From assembly GCF_018991925.1 (NCBI RefSeq), contig NW_024729440.1, positions 54,810-118,809 on the forward strand: a stretch of DNA of 64,000 nt. Reading direction: 5' to 3'. Every line of letters starts with the position of its first letter. Positions within the stretch are counted from its first letter, which is position 1. Positions 44,711 through 56,580 of this stretch are shown piece after piece. A model generated the notes under the pieces. It did no database searches. It saw nothing but the letters and a program-made list of their open reading frames with translations, and was not told where the DNA came from. This DNA comes from Homarus americanus. Lineage: Eukaryota > Arthropoda > Malacostraca > Decapoda > Nephropidae. The translations under genes were made by a program, and so were the position numbers.

Positions 44711-45512
44711 TAGCCAGTGTATCCGGCCACCGTCTGGTTTTTGTGTATTATGGGGTCTATAGTCGAGTGTATCCGGCCGCCGTCTGGTTCATGAGTGTAT
44801 TATGTGGGTCTATAGTCAGTGTATCCGGCCGCCGTCTGGTTGTGGTATAGTGGGTCATAGTCAGTGTATCCGGCCGCCGTCTGGTTGTGTACTTATGTGG
44901 GTCTATAGTCGAGTGTCGGCCGCCGTCTGGTTGTAGTGTATTATGTGGGTCTATAGTAAGTGTATCCGGCCGCCGTCTGGTTGAGTGTATTATTTGGGTC
45001 TATAGTCGAGTGTATCCGGTCGCCGTCAGGTTGTAGTATATTATGTGGGTCTATAGTCGAGTGTATCGGTCGCCGTCGTTGTAGATATTATGGCTATAGC
45101 CGAGTGTATCCGCCCGTCTGGTTGTGTGTATTATGTGGGTCTATAGTCGAGTGTATCGGCCGCCGTCGTTGTAGTGTATTATGGGGTCTATAGTCGAGTG
45201 TATCAGCCGCCGCCGTCTGGTTGTAGTGTATTATGTGGGTCTATAGTCGAGTGTATCCGGCCGCCGTCTGGTTGTAGTGTATTATATTGGGTCTATAGTC
45301 GAGTGTATCCGGCCGCCGTCTGGTTGCGTTTATGTGGGTCTATAGTCAAGTGTATCCGGCCGCCGTCTGGTTGTAGTGTATTATGTGGGTCTATAGTCGG
45401 TGTATCGGCCGCCGTCTGGTTGTGATGTATTATGTGGGTCTATAGTCGGTGTATCGGCCGCCGTCTGGTTGGAGTGTATTATGTAGGTCTATAGTCAATT
45501 GTATCCGGCCGC
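44711..45512. repeat. 50-bp minisatellite, about 16 units
   Basis: Units contain GTGTATTATGTGGGTCTATA, then GTCGAGTGTATCCGGCCGCC and GTCTGGTTGTA. Some units have lost bases. One complete unit spans the empty insertion site of Helitron-like copy A. Confidence 0.93.
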
Positions 45513-45560
45513 CACTATACTCTTCATACCTGATCCTATGACCGTACCCTCGCAGTCTTG

Positions 45561-46112
45561 GACACTCACCACTCACTAACTGTACACTGTCACCACTCAC
45601 TAACACACTCTCACTCCTAACTGGATACTTTCACCACTCACTAACTGTACACTGTCAACACTCACTAACTGTACACTGTCACCCTCCACTAACTGTACTG
45701 CTCCACCACTCACTAACTGTACACTGTCACCACTCACTAACTGTACACGTCACCACTCCTCTGTACCTGTCACACTCACTAACTGCCTGTCACCACTCAC
45801 TAACTGTACCTGTCACACACTCCTAACTGTACACTGTCACCACTCCCCTAACTAACTTACACTGTCACCACTCACTAACTTCACTGTCACCCTCCCACTA
45901 CCTTACTGTCACCACTCACTAACTGTACACTGTCCACTCACTAACACACACTGTCACCACTCACTAACTGTACCTCTCCCACCTCACTAACTGTACACTG
46001 TCACCACTCACTAACCGGATACTTTCACCCTCCACTAACTGCTACACTCTACCCTCACTAACTGTACACTCTCACCACTCACTAACTGGACACTCATCAC
46101 CCACCTGCCTCT
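45561..46112. repeat. 24-bp minisatellite
   Basis: The core is CACCACTCACTAACTGTACA followed by CTGT, in about 22 units with frequent small deletions. Confidence 0.92.
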
Positions 46113-46430
46113 CATCCTTACACTCTATCACCAACACCTTACCACAGTACCTTCCCCCTCTCTCCCTTAACTTCATGAAATATAAATCTCATTAACACAA
46201 AAAAAAAAAATATTAAACACCCCGTAACGTAATATATACCCTGAATATATAATGTGTATAGTGTGATGTTTATACAGTATATGTCTATAGAGTTTGCATA
46301 GAATGGCTTAAGACACAGAGACCAAGACAGCCTATGTTTTGTTTCGTCTTAATTAACTATGCATGGATCCGACCAACATCCCCCACCTTAGGGTTGTGGT
46401 CTATACAATTATACCGTATATTTATGTGAT
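46113..46430. other. Unique AT-rich spacer, no gene seen
   Basis: Contains an A11 run near 46,199 and TATA-rich DNA. No open frame of note. Confidence 0.6.
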
Positions 46431-46692
46431 TGGTATATGGCTGGGTAACACTATGGCTGGGTAGCACTATGGCTGGATAACACTATGGCTGGATAACACT
46501 ATGGCTGGATAGCACTATGGCTGTATAACACTATAGCTGGATAACACTATGGCTGGATAACATTCTGGCTGGGATAACACTATGGCTGGATGCACTATGC
46601 TGGATAGCTCTGTGACCTGATAACACTATGGCTTGATAACACTATGGCAGGATAACACTATGGCTGGATAACACCATGGCTAGATAACACTG
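46431..46692. repeat. 16-bp minisatellite
   Basis: About 16 units of TATGGCTGGATAACAC with variants (AGCAC, GGGATAACAC). Confidence 0.92.
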
Positions 46693-46900
46693 TCTTTCAT
46701 TATAATCCTTGAGGCGATATATACCCTATTCCCTTTAGACATGACCTTAATGTCTAGACGCTAAACAAGTGATCGTGGGCCCTTCGTGCGGTGGCGAGTC
46801 AGGTGGTACAGTTTACCAAGCGTGAAAGTTCAGATGCTTGTGCTTGGCTGGCGCAACCACCGTCAGGCTGACAGCGTACAGAGACATCAATTTTTCCAGA

Positions 46901-47232
46901 TGGTCGTGGTTGTTATGATCATGGTCGTGGTTCTTATAATCATGGTTGTGGTTGTTATAATCATGGTTGTGGTTGTTATCCATGGTTGTGGTTGTTATAA
47001 TCACTGGTACATGGTTAGTTATAATCATGGTCGTGGTTGTTATAATCATTGTCGTGGGTGTTATAATCATGGTCGTGGTTGTTATAATCATGGTCGTGGT
47101 TGTTATATTCATGGTCGTGTTTGTTATATTCATGGTCGTGCTTGTTATAATCATGGTCGTGGTTGTAATAATCAGTCGTGGTTGTTATAATCGTGGTCGT
47201 GGTTGTTATAATCATGGTCGTGGTCGTGATAC
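46901..47232. repeat. 21-bp minisatellite in Helitron-like copy C
   Basis: About 16 units of the ATAATCATGGTCGTGG type, the shortest of the three arrays, ending where GATACTTACAGTATC begins. Confidence 0.94.
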
Positions 47233-48428
47233 TTACAGTATCTAGTATACTATAAGAAGGAATAGAATAAAGGTTAGAATAATTAATTAAAGAAATATTC
47301 GCCATAAGGAGAGGTTAAAATCATAAAAAAAAAAATTATGAATCACCGATGATCATTCCGAGATAAATTATATTATGAAGAGAAGTGACCTTGATTCTGG
47401 TTATATTAGTCACCATCTGCTTAAGTCATCACCTGTGTTAAGTCATCATAGTCATCATCTACGTGAGTCAGTTTTAGGCCCATCTTACATGACTGACCGA
47501 CCATCGATGTTCTTTCCGCACGAGGGTGTTAGTTTTCAATGCGTCTTATTATTTACGCTGGTGGATGTAAGACCTCCTACCCTCACTGACGCAGCTATGG
47601 TCAATTTGGTGTTATTCTTGTTTATAAATGCCTTCTAATCTGTCTCAAGTCTAACCGTCCTCTCTATTGCCATCCCAACTGTCTGTTCGTCTGTGTGGTG
47701 TTTGACTGTAAGCCCGTCTGTACTCTTTGTGTCGTCAAATCTGTCTGTCTTATCCGTTGTTGGCGTGTCTGCCTGTTTGTCTAATGTGAACCAGTCAGTC
47801 AGCTGTCTGTCTGTCATGTTAGTTGCCATATTGTCTATTTGTGCATGTATGAATCTGTCTATTTTTGTCAACCTCCTGTCTGTTTCACTGTCTATATTCA
47901 CCCTGTGTCTATTATAGTCATCTTCTCCATGCATTCCTGTTATTATCTTTTAATCTCTTCTCCTTTTCCATGAGCCACAGGAATAATTATACACTGTACT
48001 GTAGCTGTAAGGTCGACTGGTAACGTTGAAACTGCGCATCCAAACTGCGCATCCACATGATGAAACTCAGCTCCCCCCCCCACCTGTTATCTCTAACTAT
48101 TTTCTGTTTCCCTTCTTTATTCTTCTATTTACCCATCTTCCTTCCTATACTAATCCAGACAACATTAAAAAAAAGTAGGCTTAGAAAAAAAGTGGGGGGA
48201 GGAGGAGTAAGCCGTATGATAACTGCAATCGTGGGCTGAGAGCGTACAACGAATGAGGGTGCACCATGTCCGTAGACTTGCATCATTTTCCAGCTTAAAT
48301 AAAATGGTTATGTAATGGCTTCCTAAAGAAACCATCGATATGGGTCCAGGTTTGTTCCACTCTACGAATTTTTTAAGATTTGTCCACCAAGTTTGATGAT
48401 AAACGATTGTGCCGTTTCGGTTGCCCAG

Positions 48429-48510
<82 letters not shown>
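48429..48510. repeat. (CA)n microsatellite near Helitron-like 5' end
   Basis: CA units with two TA/GC interruptions, inside copy C. Copies A and B have GACAGACAGA or shorter CA DNA at the same place. Confidence 0.95.
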
Positions 48511-48513
<3 letters not shown>

Positions 48514-48534
48514 CTAGTCCTATAGTATATTAGA

Positions 48535-48917
48535 CTACTCAGAATATCAGAAATTTAATATTTTTCATACCCGCCCCAACTACAAATACACAGATACATA
48601 TACAGTACCATATAGTCTAATTATTGTCTTCTATCATTAACAGTTTTGTTAATTAATAAATAAGTGGTATGTATGTTTAGGTATATGAATAAACAGATAT
48701 ATACAGCGAGAAAGACCATGAGAGGTGGGAGTAGCCTGGTGGACAGCGCTGGTGTGTGTACAGGGACGGAAAAGGAACAAAGTGTGTGTGTTGTGTGGCT
48801 GAATGGTCACACACACGACACCTAATGACCAGGTGGTGGTGCGTGAGACAGGTGTGTTGTGTTGCTGTTGTGTTGTATTGTGTTGTGTTGTGTTGTTGTT
48901 GCCTCCATATATCACTC
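48535..48917. other. Unique spacer with TGTTG-rich stretch
   Basis: GTTGTGTTGTATTGTG repeats at 48,855-48,900. No gene is seen. Confidence 0.6.
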
Positions 48918-49150
48918 ACCACCAACACTCACCTAGAAACACAATTCATCAACATTCACTTCCACTAACACTCACTTCCACCCAGCACTCACTTCCACCA
49001 ACACTCACTTCCACCAGCACTCACTTCCACCAACACTCACTTCCACCAACACTCACTTCCACCAACACTCACTTCCACCAACACTCACTTCCACCAACAC
49101 TCACTTCCACCAACACTCACTTCCACCAACACTCACTTCCACCAACACGT
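48918..49150. repeat. 16-bp minisatellite
   Basis: About 14 near-identical units of CCACCAACACTCACTT. Uniformity suggests recent growth. Confidence 0.95.
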
Positions 49151-49400
49151 ACCTTGGTGGTGAGGAAGGTATAAAAGCAAGGTTAGAGATGAGAGAAGAG
49201 AGGCGGGGGAGGAGGAAGAGGCGAGGAGGAGGAAGAGGCGAAGAGGTAGTGGCGAAGCAGTACAGTACCGTGGTGGCGAGGAAGTATAAGAGCAAGGGGG
49301 ATTAAACCTCACCTTCAATATGCAAATAAGCGACAGTGATGTTCAGGGCAGGAGTCAAGGCGGTGTTAGGCTAACTTTCTCGGGCTGTCTAGGGGCAAGA
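49151..49400. repeat. GAGGAGGAAGAGGCG purine-rich stretch and flanks
   Basis: A few units of GGAGGAAGAGGCGA lie at 49,205-49,245 between two similar GTGGTGAGGAAG(G)TATAA / GTGGCGAGGAAGTATAA blocks (49,155 and 49,272). Confidence 0.7.
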
Positions 49401-49725
49401 TACAGGCACCTCGGAGTGTGGGGGTGAGATAGAAGGGAGGTGGGGTAGGTGAGGGAAAAAGAGAGGGGAGGAGGGGGTAGGTGAGATAGGGAGTGGAGAA
49501 GGGGATGGGGTAGGTAAGAGAGAAAGATAGGAAGGGGGATAGGGAGTGGAGAAGAAGGGAAGGTGAGAGGGATAACTGGGGAGGAGAGAGGGAAGTACTG
49601 GAGGAGGTAAGAAGGAAGAACCGGGGGAGGGGAGAAGGAAGACGGGGAATGCTGAGAGGGAAAGAATGTGAGAGGGAGGTGAAAGGGAAAGAATGTGACG
49701 GGGAGGTGCGAGGGAAAGAATATAT
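49401..49725. repeat. G/A-rich degenerate repeat
   Basis: GGGAGGTG(A)GAGGGAAAGAA-type units. The 124-codon minus frame is low complexity. Confidence 0.82.
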
Positions 49726-50450
49726 TTGCAGCAACAACACTAAACCTAATAGAGCAAGTACAGTACTAGGCAGGAGAGGGCAACGCTAACGGTATCTTTA
49801 ACATAAGGATAAATGAGTCCCGAATTACACATGATTAAACGTTTTTCATGAATAATATTATATGGCGCGCCCGGTGTTGGAGTGTCAGGTTTTGGGAGGA
49901 GCGTGGGTGTGGGCGGCGCGTGGGTGTGGGTGGAGCGTGGGTGTGGGTGGAGCGTGTTTGTCGGTCTTTCTTAAATAAAACAAATAATATATACCCAAAG
50001 CGACAGTCACTTGTTTAAGATCCTTAATTTTGCCATATTTTACTGTTCTTCAGTTGGTAGTTGTGTTTACGTGCTGTTGTACCATTGTTGTACCATTATT
50101 GTACCCCTAGAACAACAGTGTACCAACGTCTGTCAACACCATTCTATACTGTTCATAATCACTTACACTATTTTATACCTTGACCTTTGACCTAATGACT
50201 CCATAACGTCATAAGCGGCTCGGGACATTACCGTAAGAGCCCAGGAAAAAAAAAATACGCCAGGGGTCACAAATAGCCTCGTCGACATTTACGCTAAAAT
50301 AATGTTCCAACATTTTTTTAAGAATACTAATTATTAATGCAACTCTGATTTTTGGCCCAATGGTTAATAAATATTATTCATAACAAGACAGTTCCGTGTT
50401 AATTTATTAGTGATAAACTATTTACAGCATACTAATTTTTTAAAGTGAAG
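49726..50450. other. Unique spacer with a small GGGTGTGGGTGGAGCG repeat
   Basis: Three to four units of GAGCGTGGGTGTGGGTG lie at 49,900-49,955. GGCGCGCC occurs at 49,864. No gene is seen. Confidence 0.6.
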
Positions 50451-50512
<62 letters not shown>

Positions 50513-50538
50513 TTTATTATTTTCATTATTATTATTAA

Positions 50539-50613
<75 letters not shown>
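50451..50613. repeat. (ATT)n microsatellite
   Basis: About 54 units with a few T-rich interruptions. Confidence 0.97.
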
Positions 50614-50614
<1 letters not shown>

Positions 50615-51859
50615 TCCGATACAAATAATACAGTACACACTAATTCAACACTTCATTTGACACAGGTGATGTATAGGTAAAGAGTTATTTTGTTTAATAC
50701 AACACAGTTCTACATTAAATAACTTCTACAGTATATAATATTCCTTTCTATATCATCAATAAACTTTAATATGTTGATAATGTCTCATAACTCCACCATG
50801 AAAGTAAAAGTATTTTTCCACAGCCACATGTAGTCATGTCACCTATGCTGAAACGGGAAAGTATCTGATCTAATTATCTTTCCTCAATAAGTAACTGTCA
50901 CTATACGTCTTGCATGGTATAATCTATTAACATGATATAATCTACCAGCATGATATAATTTACCAGCATGATAAGGAATAGTGAGAGACTTCCTGGTTTA
51001 TATAAAGACTACAGTATAAACCTTGACAACCTAATGCAGTGGTTGTGTAAGATAGTGAATCAAAAGTTAATTAACAAATTATCCTTCGTCCTTGTCTGGC
51101 ATATGCTTTCCTTATATAAAAATCAGGTGCTAAGACGTAGTTATTACAGTGTTGCTAAAATTCAAATACACGAATACCCTCCTGGTGTCATGGCTTGTGT
51201 CAGACGTCAGGAGAATGATCGCTATCCAAGCCGAGGTCACCCGCTGGAATGTTACCACGCGAGAACTGAAGTGAGATCAGATGAAAGGTTCCTCCTCCTC
51301 TTTGAGTCTCCCGTCTACCATTGATAGTCGTACTTTTTACCCTCATACTGTTGTTGCTGCTGGCGTCCCTCACACTAATCCTTGACTAACATCCTTAAAA
51401 AAAATATCTATTCAAGTTTGTTTTTCTTCTCGATTTAGTTTTTGTCTCATATTTTTTCCCTCTCTTGCATTCAAATTTCATCTCGCTTACATCTTAGGGA
51501 AATTGGTGTTGGTTGATGTCACGGCTGTAGTACGTCATGAAATAAACAATGTGGAACATGTGTGTGTGTTGTTACCTCCCTCCCCCCCATACATCAACGT
51601 TAACTCCTGTACCTCCGTGGTTGAGGGTCTTCGTCCCTCCCACCCTCCTAGGCCACGTTACGCTCTGTCGGCAGTCTAGATTGCCTCCTTCACAACCCTA
51701 ACCCATCCCCCTTCCCCACAAAAAAGTCTTATGGGGGCTGTTGTAGGCATGACAGGGACCTTTTTTTTTTTGCCCCTAGTCTCCTGTAAAAGTAACTAAA
51801 GTAAATGTGTCCCACCTTGGCCCTAGCTTAACACCTTTGCTTGGATCCAGCCAGACATC
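50614..51859. other. Unique DNA with one unassigned 118-codon frame
   Basis: The frame 50,968-51,324 (plus) starts MIRNSERLPGLYKDY and has mixed, non-repetitive composition, unlike the other frames of this length here. I recognise no domain, signal peptide or splice structure, and a chance frame of this size is possible. CATGATATAAT(C/T) recurs three times just upstream (50,930-50,970). The rest shows no gene. Confidence 0.35.
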
Positions 51860-52196
51860 TACACACGAGTGGACAATGGAGAGGGAGGGAGACGAGAGGG
51901 GAAAGAAGGGGCAGGAGGACGAGAGGGGAAAGAAGGATACGAGATGAAGGGGAGGATGAGATATATGGAGATGAGGGGAGGGAGGGAGGGAGGAGTGGGA
52001 GGTCAGGGTAGGGAGGAGGTCAAGATAGGGAGGGAGGGAGGGAGGGAGGTAGGAGGTCAAGATAAAGGGAAGAGGAAGGGAGGGACGGTAGGGAGGGTGG
52101 GAGGTCAGGGTAGGGAGGGAGGTCAAGATAGGGAGGGAGGGAGGGAGGGAGGGAGGGAGGGACGGTAGGAAAGGAGGGAGGGAGGTCGTCAAGTAA
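51860..52196. repeat. (GGGA)n-type purine repeat
   Basis: GGGAGGGAGG runs with GGAGGTCAAGATAGGGA and GGTCAGGGTAGGGA units. Confidence 0.92.
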
Positions 52197-52394
52197 TTAA
52201 AGATTAAAGGGAGTGATCGATTCATTAAGTGACGTGAAGACTTTTTTATTATATAATTTTTGGGGAGAGAATTAATGTCTTCCCTGATGCTTTATTTATA
52301 AGCTGGTCATTAATAGTGGCTGCTACTCCCTGTGTTGTTATATGTAGATGAAGTTATAGGAAGGCCTGGTCATGTCTCTAACACCGCCCTCCCC

Positions 52395-52444
52395 CACACA
52401 CACACACACCCACACACATACACCCACACACACATACACCCACA

Positions 52445-52493
<49 letters not shown>
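52395..52493. repeat. (CA)n microsatellite
   Basis: CA units with early ACACCC interruptions. Confidence 0.95.
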
Positions 52494-52495
<2 letters not shown>

Positions 52496-53090
52496 CTAGA
52501 TTTCATTAAAAAATAAACAAACTATAAACAATTCATGACCCCGACACTTCCATCATCTTTAGGAGAATTTAACAAAGGGCAGCTGATGCCTCAGGGAGAA
52601 ATTACTGAATGGTCCTAATAGAGATCCCTTTCCAACTGGCTCTTCTGAAAACATCGTCCTTTCAAGAGTCTTCCAGTGCAAATTTGCACTTTAACGCCGG
52701 ATTTTTCTTCCCCCAGGTCACCCCGTCGTCACACACCACCTCCAGCAACAAAAACTATTCCTATGATATAGATGTGAGACAAAATTAAATGCTTTGTGTT
52801 TGGAAATCATGTGAATTCACCCATCGTGTTCTGTTCATTGTTGAAAACTGTTTAAAAAGCGACGGTGTGCTGGCTAAATTGTTTCGAAATTCTCAGGAAT
52901 ATTTAGATTCCAGACTGGAATATATGTGACCTGAGTACAATGGTTCCATATGTCTTAAGTATTTCACTATCCTGTACGAGTTAAACCTACATATAAATAA
53001 TGGTTTATTTGTGAGGTAAAACTGTATAGCTAACATCGTATATTAGCTAACTTCTCTTCCTTAAGTATACTAATAAAAAACATCGAAATT
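52494..53090. other. Unique AT-rich DNA, no gene seen
   Basis: No open frame over 60 codons and no recognised motif. Confidence 0.6.
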
Positions 53091-53165
53091 TTTAATGGGG
53101 ATTAGCCCACCCGGGCACAGGTCACTGACCCACATCGGGGCCTGAATGGGGGAGCAGGCGAAGAT
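53091..53165. mobile_element. Fragment of the poly(A)-tailed interspersed repeat
   Basis: GATTAGCCCACCCGGGCACAGG-like sequence and GACCCACAT...GGGGCCTG match 42,163-42,215 in the same orientation. Only the tail-proximal part is present. Confidence 0.68.
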
Positions 53166-53201
53166 TTAATAATAAAAATAATAATACTAATACTAATAAT
53201 G

Positions 53202-53245
<44 letters not shown>
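53166..53245. repeat. (AAT)n microsatellite
   Basis: Imperfect ATAATAATACTAAT then about 15 clean AAT units. Confidence 0.95.
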
Positions 53246-53246
<1 letters not shown>

Positions 53247-53609
53247 CAAACACAACAATAAAAACAATATTTTTACTTCTGAACACTACAATATTTCCTA
53301 GAGTTATTATGAATAGTAATTGACGTTAAATATGAATGCAATTCTGATAGGGTTTTAGACTATGTGCTTACATGAGACCAAAACACTGACATTCATTAGG
53401 TGTTTCAGTAATGCCAGACAAAAGTAATGATGCTCTCTAAGTGATTGAATTAGTTATTACAACACTAATTATACTTGTTTAATTACACAATCTGTTCATT
53501 ACAAAGACATTATTATTTAATCCCTTATAAATGCTTCCTAAATATCTAGACTTATAGTTGTCGTGTTTGTAGGTCGAGTTAGAAGTATTTTTATCACGGT
53601 CTACAGATA
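53246..53609. other. Unique AT-rich DNA, no gene seen
   Basis: No frame or repeat of note. Confidence 0.6.
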
Positions 53610-53700
53610 AGGGGTGTTGTTGTGCAGTGGTCCAGGGTGGTGTTGTGTAGTGGTCCAGGGTGGTGTTGTGTAGTGGTCAGTCAGGGGAGGTACAGAGGTC
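53610..53700. repeat. About 23-bp tandem repeat, 3 units
   Basis: GTGGTCCAGGGTGGTGTTGT recurs, then decays. Confidence 0.8.
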
Positions 53701-55055
53701 AGGGATGGTATTTTGTACGGGAGGTATTGTGTAGAGGTGTAGAAGTTGTGCAGTGTGCAAGTGTAGTCACTAAGGTATATAGTGTAAGAGTAGGCTATAC
53801 AGTGTGAAAAAACTACAATAAAAGTTGTATAAATAAGAGACTACACAATGTAAGTACAGACTATACAACATAAAAGGTGTATTTTATAGAAAAAAAAATC
53901 GCAGTACCAAGAAGGGAAACTTGACCCCATCACCATGTTGCGTGTCGTGACGGTGGGCTGGTCAGGGCATTTAACTACTTAACATTATTATTATACTGTA
54001 TTTTCCATTACTCTGTTATAACATGGTTCGCTGGGTGTATTATCCTCATACACAACCTCTATTATTCCCTATTTTAATCAACGTCCGGAACAGTATTTAT
54101 GAAGACTGATCCGTCACATTTTATCCCTAACTGGTAACAGGTGGAGTTTAGTGTCTTGCTGTTGCCATCCGGTGCTCCCGTATATTTCCACTTATTCTAC
54201 CCTGCTCCCCCCATTTCCTTTGCTATAAATTCTATTCTTTATTCAATTTTCTCCCTTGTTGCCATCCACACCTGTTCTATAATTTCTCTCTCCTTTTCCC
54301 CCAAACTAAAATAACATTCACTAGTTTATTTAATTTTTTCGCCTCTTGCCATACAGCCTTCCCCATATATTCACTCCTTGTTACTCCGCTGCTTTGAGAA
54401 TTAGGTTGATAACACGACCACCGAGGAAATATGAGGAGATTCTAAGCCACAAGAAACGTATACTGTATAATGGTAAAATTGTTCAGTATACCCAACGGAT
54501 ACAGTAGTGTGCGTTATGTGTAAATACACAGTTAAACTAAATTGCCTCCCCAGAAAAATCGGATTAAGTCTTCCTTGTTGAGGGGATTTTCCCGCAGACT
54601 GTCCAGGTGAGTATAATTGTTGTCGTTAAGACCGTCCAGGCACATCTAACATTCGTTTTTATTCCTTTTGTCAAAATAAATAATCCAATTAGTGATCATA
54701 TTTGTTATTGCTGTTATAATTATCACCTTTTCAGTTTTTTTATCTTATGCTTGACGGTGTTTTCTTATCAAGCTGCGAATATTAACACTGTAAAGATCAT
54801 TACCTGCCATGCAGTTACGGGTGTTGAGGTAAATGCAATAAATGACAAAAAATAGTGGGCGAGGTGACAACAGAAGATGGCAGGTGGCTAGGTAATGCTG
54901 CCGGCCTGAAACAGTGGTGGCAACATAAAAGATACAACGCCAGACACAGTAAAGTGGACAAACGTTCGCCAGGTAGAGGTTTCATAAGCACGTCAATGTA
55001 TAAGGAGGGATTACTGAGAAAGGGAAGCGTGAGGGAGGAACGGTCGACAAGTATC
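53701..55055. other. Unique DNA, two small unassigned frames
   Basis: Frames at 54,607-54,855 (82 codons, hydrophobic, YCCYNYHLFSFFILCLTVF segment) and 54,855-55,130 (91 codons, basic) are the only ones of note. Neither resembles a known family, and both may be chance. The second runs into the GGTC repeat. Confidence 0.4.
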
Positions 55056-55084
55056 TGTACGGTCGGTCGGTCGGTCGGTCGGTC
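55056..55084. repeat. (GGTC)n microsatellite
   Basis: About six units of CGGT. Confidence 0.93.
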
Positions 55085-55654
55085 CTCTACACTACAGCTT
55101 CAACTTCAATCACCCGGTACGCGTTATTAAACTTCTAAATGACGAAAAAATCACCAACTATACTGATCTATCGTTAATTTGTTACAAGGCGAGAACTATT
55201 GTGTTGATCTACTGGTTATGTTTTGGTACATCTGTCTGAGAGGGTAATAACAGCGGTGTGTCAAGCTGCCTCCTTCAAGTTCTCGCGGCGTTTATCTTCC
55301 CGAGGCCCTGTCCAGCTATCACGCCCTTTGTTTCTGACTGAGATCAATCAAAAGTCAAAGGTTAAAGTCAAGTAAAACATAAACCTTTTCCATCAGTGAG
55401 GGAGAATCAGTGCTCTACCCTTCAAAGTCTTTACTGTATTGACTTAAAAATGTTCCAATGAATGACTTTCAACTGCCCTGTACACTTTAACGAGGTTGTT
55501 CACTGTCACAGAGCAGTATTAAACGCCAAATTGAATTATATAAATAGTTGAATTAAAATAGTTACTTTTAAGATGAAAACAGACCTAGTGTTTCTTTTTT
55601 TTATGGTAAACTAACAAACAGTCAATTAATATCATCCCAATAACAATCACTGTA
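55085..55654. other. Unique DNA, no gene seen
   Basis: No long frame. Ends at the TA that precedes the next MITE. Confidence 0.6.
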
Positions 55655-55817
55655 CAGTCGGGGTCAAAAGTTCTCTCCCTCCCTAATTGAAACAGCATCG
55701 ACCCTAAATGAGATTAACAACACACCCGTACCAGATGAAAATAAGGGTAAGTCAGTTCGGTGGACTCATTCCTGTGACTCAGTTCCATCAAGGGGAGGGA
55801 ACTTTTGTCCCCGACTG
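55655..55817. mobile_element. Tc1/mariner-like MITE, 163 bp
   Basis: Inverted repeats are CAGTCGGGGTCAAAAGTTC at the left and GAACTTTTGTCCCCGACTG at the right, one mismatch over 19 bases. TA precedes the left end. The right flank reads CA, so one TA has mutated. CAGT-G-rich ends with CAAAAGTT are typical of Tc1/mariner elements. No transposase is encoded. Confidence 0.88.
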
Positions 55818-56444
55818 CACATACTCTCTTAAAAGGTGATGGTGAATACTAGGTGAAGCACTGTTCTTACCGGACGCTGAGTGGCTTACCAATCTGATGC
55901 TGACAAAATTATTTTAGACAAAATGAAACAGCGGTCGAAGGATTTTGACAACACTACCGAGACAACAGGAGTCGCAGTGTTCATTAAGAAATTCATCGAC
56001 CCGTCTCAAGTATTTTCTTCCTCACTAGAACCAAACTGACGATCACCCACGGAGGGAAGAAAGTGAAAACTGGAAAAGTATAATGAGTTTTTGAGAAGTT
56101 TCTGTCTCATATCTGATAAGAAAGTTGTATTAATATTTCTATTCATCTCACGACTCAAAAAATGTTTTAAAATGTATAACAAACACTGATGGACAATTTG
56201 GAAAATGCCGAACAAAATCAAAATCCATCATCTGGCATCGTCATCTGCTAATTAACTTGGATAAAAATAACGAAACAAAAACCCCAACGATTGAGACAAA
56301 AATTATATAATGTAGTTTTGTGATTTTTAGCATTACGAGTTTAATCCCTGAAAGATTTAATGATTATAACAGAAGGAGAGAGAGTAGTGAGTCGTCCCTC
56401 ACACACCCACAGACTAATACTGGATTATTACGAGTTATAACCTT
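55818..56444. other. Unique DNA with second copy of 75-bp dispersed repeat
   Basis: 55,930-56,008 matches 23,034-23,112 (GATTTTGACAAC, CTACCGAGACAACAGGAGT). The 71-codon minus frame at 56,006-56,221 is unassigned. Confidence 0.6.
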
Positions 56445-56580
56445 ACCTGATGTGGGTGAGGGGTGGAGGTGTGGGTGATGGATGGAGGTGTCAGGTGAGG
56501 GTGAGAGGGTAGAAGTGTCAGGTGTGGGTGAGGGGGTGGAGGTGTCAGGTATAGGTGAGTGGTGGAGGTCTTGGGGGTTC
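56445..56580. repeat. GGTGGAGGTGTSAGGTGTGGGTGA-type tandem repeat
   Basis: About five units with GGTGGAGGTGT and GGGTGAGGG motifs, related in style to the 34-37 kb array. Confidence 0.82.

Larger units (their letters stand above)
43214..45560 (-). repeat. Duplicated segment X, inverted copy
   Basis: Reverse complement of 18,455-20,935 and 4,090-4,170 in continuous form, without the Helitron-like copy A. It has one MITE instead of two plus spacer, longer TTAGG runs and about 16 monomers of 50 bp instead of about one and a half. It abuts segment Y copy 2 at about 43,205-43,214. Confidence 0.88.
46766..48534 (-). mobile_element. Helitron-like element, copy C
   Basis: The 1,769-bp copy starts on the minus strand with TCTAATATACTATAGGACTA and ends GATCACTTG. 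The base before it on the plus strand is A (46,765), but the base after is C (48,535), so the AT site is damaged or the flank has mutated. The hairpin near the CTTG end has lost bases. Contents follow copies A and B. Confidence 0.75.

Noticed and set aside
48803..49174. 123-codon plus frame rich in histidine and threonine
   Set aside because: Mostly the 16-bp minisatellite, whose three-unit period is 48 bp, so the frame reads through.
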